A stretch of 36,963 nucleotides of DNA from Deltaproteobacteria bacterium (lineage in GTDB: Bacteria > Desulfobacterota > Desulfobacteria > Desulfobacterales > SURF-15). Under the pieces are notes generated by a model, which searched no databases, was not told the DNA's origin, and saw nothing but the letters and a program-made list of their open reading frames with translations. Shown here in pieces: positions 29,831 through 36,963 of this stretch (the first letter of the stretch is position 1; each line of letters opens with the position of its first letter). Position numbers and translations under genes: made by a program. The stretch spans positions 1-36,963 of the forward strand of contig JAFDFZ010000037.1 of NCBI GenBank assembly GCA_019309565.1, given 5' to 3'.

Positions 29831-32554
29831 TTACGTCGCGGAGATGGTCTTCTCAAACGGAATGACGCTTACAGTCACGTTAAAATCTCTGTAGTCCGGA
29901 TGATAAGGCATATATTTTTGATCCACTTCGGTACGGTCGTCCTCATGATATGGCATAGCCCGCCACATATCCACCTTGACTTTGATTTTAACTTCATTCT
30001 TTGCAATGTCAGGAACATGATAATAGAGCATCTTTTCGCCTTCCATTTGAAAAACATGAGGTAATCTATCTACCATTTTATCGTTGAAAAATACTTGTAA
30101 CTTTATATAAAAATTATTCCTATAACTTTTTTGAGAGACAGATATTCTTATACAGAAAAGATTGATAGGTGCTTGTACAGATAAGGTCCTGCTGGTGGCC
30201 TGCATACTAAAAACATTGGTTGTATATTTTTTACGAAAAGGATTGGCCCTTGTTTTAATCAAATGATTCTTTACTGAATAATCACCTATCATTTCTTTAT
30301 TGTCCCATATTCGTATTATAGAACCAGGTCGGTAACCTTTGGTAATTCGGGAAATGAGGTCTTTTTGAATCGCCTGATATCCATGGAAACCGAAGGTGGT
30401 TTTATATGTCCCTGCTACGAAAAGGATGAGGACCAAGATCGTAATAGCACCCTTTACCCAATTGTTAATATGAAATGATTTATACCCATATTTAATTGAA
30501 ACCGAAACTAAAAATCCGACATAGACAGAATATATCCAATTAACTTCCTGCAAGCTAATATTTGGGTTTGTGTTAAAAATTAACAGCATGATTAAAACCG
30601 TGATAAATACGATAGCCACAGCCCACCTGTCTTCATGATTCTGTACCTGTTTTTGGACACGAATGATCATCCAAAGCGGCATTATATGAATGACAAGTAC
30701 AACACCAAGACCTATGAAACCAAAATTAGCAGCCATCTGCATATAATAATTGGGCAAGGCATGGGAAACATTGGACCTGTCACCGTTAATAAAACGGATT
30801 CGATTTGCATTTTTTTGAAAGGCCCCTGGACCCCATCCGGAAACAGGCGCTAAACGTATGAGCCTCCATGCCGTATGAAACCTCTCTGCTCGTCCGCCCA
30901 ATGCGCCGATTAAATCTCCTTTTAGTAATGCATTTGCTGAATTATAGGTTTCCTTCTTGAAAATGAAACGCATGCTTTTTTGATGTTTGGCAGAACCAAA
31001 ACCATAGATAAGGGTAAGAACAAACAGTAATGCTAACCCAATCGATAGATAGTTCCAAACGCTTTTAGGAAAGAAATTTACCCAGAGACCAATGAATGGA
31101 ACTGCCACAATAAAAAGAAGAATTCCCAGAGTTGCATTACGGCCTGAATATTCTCTTGTCAACCATAAAATTCCAACTGTAAGTATAAAATACAAAGTTT
31201 TTTTCCACCATTGCCTATTAACTATGATGGCATAAATGCATAAAGGAAAGTTCAAGAAGAGAAGAAGTCTGATCAGAAATTTATCTTTACGAAAGTATGC
31301 AAGAATATCTGATAAAAAATTTAGACCACCGCATTGATTGACACTTTCTAAAAGAATTGGAACAAACAAAAGTGGAATCCAGGTAAGCATGACAGCTCCC
31401 TGCGTGCTGGATCTAAATAACGCTATAGAAACCATAATAAATACAGGAAATAGATACATTGATATAGACTGGTCGCTGCTAGTATTTTCTGCAAGTTTTT
31501 CTAATGCCTCGTGTTTATCGAACAGCGGTACTTCTCCCCTAAAATAATCACTTGTAAAATCAATATGCTCAATTTCCAGTGAATTAAGCGCGTAATAGTT
31601 CATAAACACAGAGATCATCACCAAGATGAGGTATAAAAACACAAAATATGTAAACGCATTTATATTTTTGTCTTTTTCACCCCTGGTGAGCATATACCTG
31701 AATATTAATATCAACAAGGCACAGAGAAAAAATTTTTCAAAGAGTACTGGAAATAAATGTGTATTGAATTTTACATAAAACCACAAAAAAAGTGCCGTAA
31801 TTAAAATGAATATCACATGACCATGCATTAAGTATTTTAAATGCCCTGACAAATTTTGGACAAAAGATATCAATTTTTCAGACGACAAAATCTTTTTTGC
31901 CACCACTATGAACCCGAGCACGGATACAATAACAACCAATTGCATCAATATCGTGCCAAGAAAAGGCAGCCACAGGACTGGATGAGCCCGATCAAATATG
32001 AGAGGCGAATCAAGCAATATGTGGAGTTGCGGATCCCCCTCTTGTCCTGCTGTAACAGTTACCTCATCGCTACTAATATTAAATGCCTTTATATGTTTTA
32101 CCGGTTGAAGATTTTGCAATTCAATTGGCTGCAGATGATGTTCAAGTCCATCCACAATTTCCATATTTTCTATATACATGGTACCGCTTGAAACAGGATC
32201 TAAGCGGAAAGCATATATGACAGACGGAGTAAGGTGGAAAAGGTAATGTCGATAAGGCCTTCCGGACCAGCTTGCCGGAACAGGGACGATACCCCATGAT
32301 TTTTGCCTGGCCTTTGTGATGTGGATCACCACAGAATCGTGTTCATTAAAACCATACCCTCGATCATAATATAGCTGTATCGGGCCGGATACCGATGAAT
32401 AAAGAGATATCATCAAATAACGGTCTTGGGCTTGCTGATAGAGAAACCAGCAACGCCAACCGAAAACCAAAATAACAACCAGTATCAAAATTTTTACCCG
32501 AAAACCCGATCTTCGCAACAAATTGCTTACAGATGGAATGATACTGCCAAACAC
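29831..32554 (-). CDS. O-antigen ligase/polymerase family membrane protein with N-terminal beta module
   Basis: A 907-residue polytopic protein. An N-terminal helix (about 20-40) precedes a soluble, probably periplasmic beta-sandwich (about 44-137, with IQLYYDRGYGFNEHDSV and FRLDP). About ten helices follow (195-750). The Wzy_C signature lies at about 553-617: GGRAERFHTAWRLI, APVSGWGPGAF, and SHALPNYYMQMAANFGFIGL, with the Arg and His typical of the glycan-handling loop of ligases and Wzy polymerases. A soluble C-terminal domain (about 750-907) is extra to the family. The DNA is AT-richer than the flanks. The GTG at 32554 has AAGGAAG 9 bases upstream. It is not decidable from sequence whether it polymerises the repeat or ligates it to a lipid or protein acceptor. 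Confidence 0.83.
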   Translation of the reverse strand: MFGSIIPSVSNLLRRSGFRVKILILVVILVFGWRCWFLYQQAQDRYLMISLYSSVSGPIQLYYDRGYGFNEHDSVVIHITKARQKSWGIVPVPASWSGRPYRHYLFHLTPSVIYAFRLDPVSSGTMYIENMEIVDGLEHHLQPIELQNLQPVKHIKAFNISSDEVTVTAGQEGDPQLHILLDSPLIFDRAHPVLWLPFLGTILMQLVVIVSVLGFIVVAKKILSSEKLISFVQNLSGHLKYLMHGHVIFILITALFLWFYVKFNTHLFPVLFEKFFLCALLILIFRYMLTRGEKDKNINAFTYFVFLYLILVMISVFMNYYALNSLEIEHIDFTSDYFRGEVPLFDKHEALEKLAENTSSDQSISMYLFPVFIMVSIALFRSSTQGAVMLTWIPLLFVPILLESVNQCGGLNFLSDILAYFRKDKFLIRLLLFLNFPLCIYAIIVNRQWWKKTLYFILTVGILWLTREYSGRNATLGILLFIVAVPFIGLWVNFFPKSVWNYLSIGLALLFVLTLIYGFGSAKHQKSMRFIFKKETYNSANALLKGDLIGALGGRAERFHTAWRLIRLAPVSGWGPGAFQKNANRIRFINGDRSNVSHALPNYYMQMAANFGFIGLGVVLVIHIMPLWMIIRVQKQVQNHEDRWAVAIVFITVLIMLLIFNTNPNISLQEVNWIYSVYVGFLVSVSIKYGYKSFHINNWVKGAITILVLILFVAGTYKTTFGFHGYQAIQKDLISRITKGYRPGSIIRIWDNKEMIGDYSVKNHLIKTRANPFRKKYTTNVFSMQATSRTLSVQAPINLFCIRISVSQKSYRNNFYIKLQVFFNDKMVDRLPHVFQMEGEKMLYYHVPDIAKNEVKIKVKVDMWRAMPYHEDDRTEVDQKYMPYHPDYRDFNVTVSVIPFEKTISAT

Positions 32555-32760
32555 CTTTTAAGGCTTCCTTGTAAGTGCTAATTCTTGCTGTAACAAAACA
32601 GTGCTATTTGCCCCCGGATCGTTTTTTCGGCATTCTAAGAAGGTTGATGATGTCAAAATGGCGCTTTGCCAAATACGAGGATATTTGCCTCAAAATCCTG
32701 ATTGCCTTTTTACGGTATATAGAACGGTTTGTTTTTGGTCTACAATACGGAAGGATCTCA

Positions 32761-33756
32761 TCAGAACGTTGGGTTTATCAAAGATAGGAACCACAAGAAC
32801 GTCTTCTCAAGCCCTCTCTTCAGATCATATTTCGGGACAAAACCCAGCATCTTTTGAGCCTTTCTGATATCCGAGAAATTTCTGCGCACCTCTCCTTTTC
32901 TTTTATCCCTGTATACGATAGGGCTAGACCGTCCCAGATATTTCCGTGCAAGGCTGTTGAGTTCTTCCGCCACCTCCCCAACCGTATGTTCCCTGAAAGT
33001 GGCGATTTGAAAGATTTCACCGCTAATGTTTGGCTTTTCCATAGCCAAAACGATTGCTTCCACCAGATCGTCTACATAAATAAAATCCCGTGTTTGATTT
33101 CCATCTCCATAGATAGGTAATGGTTCTTCGGCCATTATGTGTTTGATGAATTTGGCAACCACACTGCCCTTGCGCTTTGAATGGGGACCGTAAACGTTTC
33201 CAAATCTCAAAATCACCGTTTCCAGGCCGAAAGACCGGTAAAAAGCAGAGCAATAAGCTTCTCCGCTAAGTTTGCTTGCTCCGTAAGGTGAGATCGGACG
33301 GGGAACCATCTCTTCATGGATCGGAGGCACCTGCTCGCCAAGGGGAGCTCCGGAAGAGGCAAAAACAAAGCATTTGGCCCCATTTGTCCTTGCCGCCTCA
33401 AGATAATTCAAGGTGCCGATGACATTAACCATGCAGTCGTACCTGGGTTCCTTTATAGATGGAATGACTCCAGTATTCGCCGCCAGATGGACGATCACAT
33501 CGATTCCTTTACATCCTTTTGCCGCCAATCTCTGATCCTGAATGTCTGCCACCATCAATTGTACCCCATTAAACGGACCTTCATTTAGATTTTTCTCGCC
33601 GATCTCGGTAAATTCGGCGACCGCAGTCAGATCTTCTCGCATACCGACGGTGAGATTATCCACAACACGAATTCCACAAGCTTGATCGACCTGCTGGAGC
33701 CTGCGAATCAAATTGACACCGATAAACCCACATCCCCCGGTAACGAGATAATTCAT
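32761..33756 (-). CDS. NAD-dependent epimerase/dehydratase (GalE-like SDR)
   Basis: A 331-residue extended short-chain dehydrogenase acting on an NDP-sugar. It has the NAD-binding TGGCGFIGVNL (6-16), the VADIQD acidic loop, HLAANTGV, the catalytic Ser region FASSGAPLGE, the Tyr-Lys pair YGASK, LRFGNVYGP, and GDGNQTRDFIYVDD for sugar recognition. Close relatives are UDP-hexose 4-epimerases and other nucleotide-sugar epimerases. Which activity it has cannot be told. It would provide a donor sugar for the neighbouring transferases and lies between the ligase gene and the priming transferase gene. No strong RBS is visible before the ATG at 33756. Confidence 0.87.
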   Translation of the reverse strand: MNYLVTGGCGFIGVNLIRRLQQVDQACGIRVVDNLTVGMREDLTAVAEFTEIGEKNLNEGPFNGVQLMVADIQDQRLAAKGCKGIDVIVHLAANTGVIPSIKEPRYDCMVNVIGTLNYLEAARTNGAKCFVFASSGAPLGEQVPPIHEEMVPRPISPYGASKLSGEAYCSAFYRSFGLETVILRFGNVYGPHSKRKGSVVAKFIKHIMAEEPLPIYGDGNQTRDFIYVDDLVEAIVLAMEKPNISGEIFQIATFREHTVGEVAEELNSLARKYLGRSSPIVYRDKRKGEVRRNFSDIRKAQKMLGFVPKYDLKRGLEKTFLWFLSLINPTF

Positions 33757-33834
33757 TTCAACAAATCTTCAACAATCGACTAATTGAGTTTTTTCACCAA
33801 AAAATGAAGCAATTCCGCCCAGGTTATAGATGAC

Positions 33835-35244
33835 TCAGACCCCACCGCCACCTCTTAAGACCTTATGTATGGTTTTAAAAATTATTAACAAATCCAAAAA
33901 AGGGGACATATTTTGAATATAAAACAATTCATATTGAAATTTCTCCAGTTGCCCTTCCTCAGAACCTGCGTAGTTGTGCTGTACTTGCGCCCAGCCCGAA
34001 AGCCCTGGTTTTATGCTGAAACGCAAGCCATAAAAAGGAATTTTTTCCTCCAACGTCTTTGCAAAATGCTCTCTTATAGGTCTTGGTCCCACAAAACTCA
34101 TTTCACCTTTTAAAATATTCCAGAGCTGTGGGAGTTCATCCAGTCGAATTTTTCTCAATACACGCCCTACTTTGGTTATCCTCGGATCTTCTTTCGAAGA
34201 CCAAACAGGCCCGTAACATGATTCTGCATTTTCCACCATCGTTCTAAATTTGATACATTTGAAAGGTTTTCGATGGATACCGAGTCTTTCTTGAATGAAA
34301 AAAACGGGCCCCTTGCTTTCTATCTTTATCAAAATTATGCTGAGCAAAAATAATGGCAAAGATAGAACAAAAACAAGGCATGATAATATCACATCAAACA
34401 GTCGCTTGATTTTCATGTATGTTTGATTAATTTCTCCACGAAACCCTTCCCTGTTCAGGAGCCAGCGACCGTTAATACAGGTCAGGGGAACCTTTGCGGT
34501 AATATTCTCATAAAGCTCGGATATGTCATAAATGGCCTTTCCTCGATATTTCATCTCTAGTATCGCTCGAATTTCCCGATCATTTAAATCATCACATAAA
34601 GAATCAAAAGCCAACACATCAAAATAGTTGTTACGCAGAAGATCTAGGATGGTGTTATATTTTATGATTCTATTCGGCATTGAATAACTGCCTGACGGTT
34701 CGCTTTCGAGTATGCAAACCTCGTGAACTTTGAAAATATTTGTTGGGTTCTTTTCCATCTCCTCGATCAAAGAGGAAATAATTCGGCAACTTCCAATAAC
34801 TGCCGTCCGCCGCGCTTTTGCTCTTTTAAGCAACCGATCAATAAAAATCAATCGCCATGTTGGGAGAAGCAAGCTCAATACAAATACATGAATAATTAGT
34901 ACTTGGCGTCCAAAAATATACTTAGGGAAAAAGAAAAACATCCCGCTGATAATTAGACTAGATAATGAAACACTCAGAAAAACCATTGCTGTTGATCGGC
35001 TTGGATTGGTGATTTGATTTAAATTGTATTGATTTAATATGTAGAGCGAAAAGAGATGGGTCATTGGGATAAGAACCAACCGCATATCAAATCTCAGTTT
35101 CATCATGTAAAACATGTGAGGTTCACGATTGATGTAATCTTTGACGATATAAGAAACGATAACAGAAGAAACGATTATCAAGAAGTCACCCACGAGTAAG
35201 ACATACTGGCGTTTCTTATCAAATGTTAACAAATAGTTTTTCAT
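33835..35244 (-). CDS. Polyprenyl-phosphate hexose-1-phosphate transferase (WbaP/WcaJ type)
   Basis: A 469-residue initiating enzyme that moves a sugar-1-phosphate from an NDP-sugar to undecaprenyl phosphate on the inner membrane. Four helices (about 15-135) and a Rossmann-like middle domain (about 147-260) precede the C-terminal phosphoglycosyl transferase domain. The re-entrant membrane segment is KRLFDVILSCLVFVLSLP (280-297), followed by GPVFFIQERLG, FKCIKFRTM, the catalytic Asp-Glu of RLDELPQLWN (369-370), FVGPRP and KPGLSGWAQV. This is the usual architecture and length of large WcaJ/WbaP enzymes. The ATG at 35244 directly follows the stop of the GT4 gene, so initiation and the second sugar addition are probably co-translated. 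Confidence 0.9.
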   Translation of the reverse strand: MKNYLLTFDKKRQYVLLVGDFLIIVSSVIVSYIVKDYINREPHMFYMMKLRFDMRLVLIPMTHLFSLYILNQYNLNQITNPSRSTAMVFLSVSLSSLIISGMFFFFPKYIFGRQVLIIHVFVLSLLLPTWRLIFIDRLLKRAKARRTAVIGSCRIISSLIEEMEKNPTNIFKVHEVCILESEPSGSYSMPNRIIKYNTILDLLRNNYFDVLAFDSLCDDLNDREIRAILEMKYRGKAIYDISELYENITAKVPLTCINGRWLLNREGFRGEINQTYMKIKRLFDVILSCLVFVLSLPLFLLSIILIKIESKGPVFFIQERLGIHRKPFKCIKFRTMVENAESCYGPVWSSKEDPRITKVGRVLRKIRLDELPQLWNILKGEMSFVGPRPIREHFAKTLEEKIPFYGLRFSIKPGLSGWAQVQHNYAGSEEGQLEKFQYELFYIQNMSPFLDLLIIFKTIHKVLRGGGGV

Positions 35245-36447
35245 TTAGAAGCCGAGTCTTGCGCGTGATAGGTGTGCAAGTTTTGCATATAGTTCCAAGG
35301 TCTGTCTTGCAATGATGCGATCATCGAATTTCTGAATCACCAGGGCGCGGGCATTTCGGCCCAATCGCTCTGCAAGCAGAGGATCTGAGAGCAATTCCAT
35401 GATAGCCCTCTTTAGTGCTTCATTGTTTCGAGCCGGCACCTGTAAACCGGTTTCACGGTGGATGACTAGATCTCTGCAGCCTGGTACATTCGTGGCGACA
35501 ATAGGCTTTTGCATTGATGCTGCCTCTAATAGAACCCTGGATGTACCCTCCCGGTAAGATGGTAACACCACCAAATCTGCCAGTTGCAGCAATTCTCGAA
35601 TATCGCTTCGCTGCCCTAAATAGTTCACCAGGCCGCATTCTTCCCATTGCTGCAAGCGAGATTGAGGTATCATTGCCGGATGGCCGGGCGCCAGTGGCCC
35701 TACGAGCAGAAATCGCACTGCTGTATCTGAAAAGGCAAGTTGCCTTGCACATTCCACCAGTTCGCCAACTCCCTTATCATAGAGCATGCGTGAAATGCAC
35801 AGAACAACTTTTTCGTCGGACTTAAGTTGCAAGCTGTTTCGGAGCGCCCGGATTATGTCAGGATTAACCGTGTCTTTCGAAAAGTAGTCCGTATCCACCC
35901 CGGAGCCTGGAATTAAGACGGCTTTTTTGGCTGATACAAGTCGGTTGCGTAAAAAGAAGGCTTTGTCGTCAGAATTTTGGACGATCACCGCGTCACTTAG
36001 ACTGCCCATGAGACGGTAAAGCCAGATCACAATACGTTGCAACAGTCGATGACTTTCCTCTCGTTCGGTAAAGACATACCCCAGGCCTGTAATGGTATTG
36101 ACAACGATGGGGATACCGGCCAGGCGAGCTGCTATGGTACCATAAATAACCGGTTTTATTGTAAAATTATGCGAAATAGTCGGTTTAAGGCACACGAATC
36201 GCCGAAATAGTTCAACAATCAGTCGCACATCGGATAACGGTGCCACCGATTTGGTATACTGTTTCAATGGCATCACCCGGGCAGGTGTCAGTGACGCGAT
36301 CTGCTCTCGAAAGCGGCTGATCTGACAAAGGCCGGAAACGGTCCATCCCGCAGCGAGCAAATGGTCAACAAGGCCCTTACGAAAGTTATACAAGGCCCAG
36401 TCCGTATTCGTAACCAACGCGATATGGGGTCCCGGATGGTTTCTCAT
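35245..36447 (-). CDS. GT4 family glycosyltransferase
   Basis: A 400-residue GT-B protein typical of enzymes adding the second sugar of a repeat (PglA/WbnK-like subgroup). The N-terminal half has TNTDWALYNFRKGLVDHLLA, and HNFTIKPVIYGTIAARLAG and VNTITGLGYVF, which are characteristic of this subgroup. The hinge is IPGSGVDTDYF, followed by VLCISRMLYDKGVGEL, FLLVGPL, and SYREGTSRVLLEAASMQKPIV with an intact E-x7-E, then TNVPGCRDLV. I chose the ATG at 36447, 16 bases after the preceding stop and immediately before the conserved start. The open frame extends to 36582 inside that gene, but its extra 45 residues look noncoding. The gene abuts the priming transferase. Confidence 0.88.
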   Translation of the reverse strand: MRNHPGPHIALVTNTDWALYNFRKGLVDHLLAAGWTVSGLCQISRFREQIASLTPARVMPLKQYTKSVAPLSDVRLIVELFRRFVCLKPTISHNFTIKPVIYGTIAARLAGIPIVVNTITGLGYVFTEREESHRLLQRIVIWLYRLMGSLSDAVIVQNSDDKAFFLRNRLVSAKKAVLIPGSGVDTDYFSKDTVNPDIIRALRNSLQLKSDEKVVLCISRMLYDKGVGELVECARQLAFSDTAVRFLLVGPLAPGHPAMIPQSRLQQWEECGLVNYLGQRSDIRELLQLADLVVLPSYREGTSRVLLEAASMQKPIVATNVPGCRDLVIHRETGLQVPARNNEALKRAIMELLSDPLLAERLGRNARALVIQKFDDRIIARQTLELYAKLAHLSRARLGF

Positions 36448-36463
36448 TGAACGATAGCTAATC

Positions 36464-36963
36464 TCAGGTTGTTTTCTTTGCGATTGCATCCGGATCGTGT
36501 TTTTGCCATGTGCAGAAAATAAATTCGGCCAATGCCAGGGTAAAAAACATACTGAAGCGCCGCTCGAAATTCGAAGCTTCAAGAAAATACTTGCACACAG
36601 ACACTACCCACAGACCAATGCCCCACACCACGCACCATGACATTGCCCTGTTCATTAGGAATCGTCTAGCTAAGCCAACCAGTCTTAATGGTCGGAATAA
36701 AAGAAAAAACAGGGGCAGAAACCCAAGCATACCAAACTCAACCAAATGATATACCAAACCACTGTGCGCCCCCACAGGGGATCGCCCTGGATGATAGGAT
36801 AAGAAAATTTTTTCATAACGGTCATGAAACATTCGTTGATATCCTCCGAATCCAATTCCGAGCGGATGGTCTTTAATTACATCAACCATCGTACGGTAAG
36901 CGGCATATCGGCCACCAATACCTTTCAACTGACTGTTTATTTTAGCTGTGAGAAGTGGAATTT
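36464..36963 (-). CDS. O-antigen polymerase/ligase-type membrane protein, C-terminal part (partial)
   Basis: The frame is open to the right edge, giving about 165 C-terminal residues. The Wzy_C-type loop reads GGRYAAYRTMVDVIKDHP, then LGIGFGGYQRMFHDRY and GAHSGLVYHLVEFGMLGFLPL, which are the Arg, Gly-rich and His elements also seen in the 907-residue protein. Two hydrophobic helices and a charged tail follow. It is a second member of the ligase/polymerase superfamily in this locus. One of the two may be the Wzy polymerase and the other a ligase. The 5' end lies beyond the window, so its start and length are unknown. Confidence 0.8.
   Translation of the reverse strand, partial: IPLLTAKINSQLKGIGGRYAAYRTMVDVIKDHPLGIGFGGYQRMFHDRYEKIFLSYHPGRSPVGAHSGLVYHLVEFGMLGFLPLFFLLFRPLRLVGLARRFLMNRAMSWCVVWGIGLWVVSVCKYFLEASNFERRFSMFFTLALAEFIFCTWQKHDPDAIAKKTT

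Overview
This window is one long surface-polysaccharide (O-antigen, capsule or exopolysaccharide) biosynthesis locus. Every convincing gene lies on the minus strand, so it is transcribed from the right edge (about 36963) to the left edge (position 1). Many genes abut or overlap by 1 to 14 bases (GTGA, ATGA, TGATG and TAATG junctions), as in a single long operon or a few consecutive ones. The gene content points to a Gram-negative bacterium: a polyprenyl-phosphate phosphoglycosyl transferase, two O-antigen polymerase/ligase-type membrane proteins, GT-C membrane transferases, and NeuA/B/C. The moderate GC content, the DUF2304-type protein and the large multi-domain GT2 protein would suit Desulfobacterota or a similar environmental lineage. 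That assignment is a guess, because there is no rRNA or housekeeping gene to anchor it. No tRNA, rRNA, CRISPR array, transposase or intact insertion sequence was seen.

Layout, in transcription order (right to left). (a) 36963-32761: 3' end of a Wzy/ligase-type polymerase, a GT4 glycosyltransferase, a WbaP/WcaJ-type initiating phosphoglycosyl transferase, and a GalE-like SDR epimerase/dehydratase. (b) 32554-29831: a 907-residue O-antigen ligase/polymerase family protein carrying a beta-sandwich module. (c) 29679-25568: a nonulosonic (sialic-like) acid cassette, neuC, a D-2-hydroxyacid dehydrogenase, neuA and neuB. (d) 25525-22251: a GT-B/glycerophosphotransferase-like protein and an MsbA/PglK-type ABC exporter. 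(e) 21990-13280: a run of glycosyltransferases (GT4, GT2, GT4, GT4, GT4, GT2) with one methyltransferase and one radical SAM/SPASM protein. The 18.9-22.3 kb part is visibly AT-richer than its flanks. (f) 13277-8858: two GT2s, one GT-B, an orphan beta-sandwich protein and a polyprenyl-phosphate glycosyltransferase-like GT2. (g) 8871-4651: a DUF2304::GT-C fusion and a second GT-C-like membrane protein. (h) 4658-4300: a scar region holding a 37-residue membrane ORF and the 3' fragment of a GT2 gene. (i) 4349-1: a 1049-residue protein with three GT-A domains and a heptad-repeat coiled coil, a further GT2, and a partial gene of unknown function.

Inferred division of labour. The phosphoglycosyl transferase primes undecaprenyl phosphate. 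The GT2, GT4 and GT-B enzymes extend the glycan in the cytoplasm, and CMP-nonulosonic acid from NeuC/NeuB/NeuA supplies one acidic sugar. The ABC exporter may flip the lipid-linked product, since no Wzx or Wzm/Wzt is visible here. Wzy/ligase-type proteins then polymerise or attach it. The GT2 plus DUF2304::GT-C plus GT-C group looks like a Gtr-like periplasmic decoration module using polyprenyl-phosphate sugar donors. Specific sugars and linkages cannot be read from the sequence.
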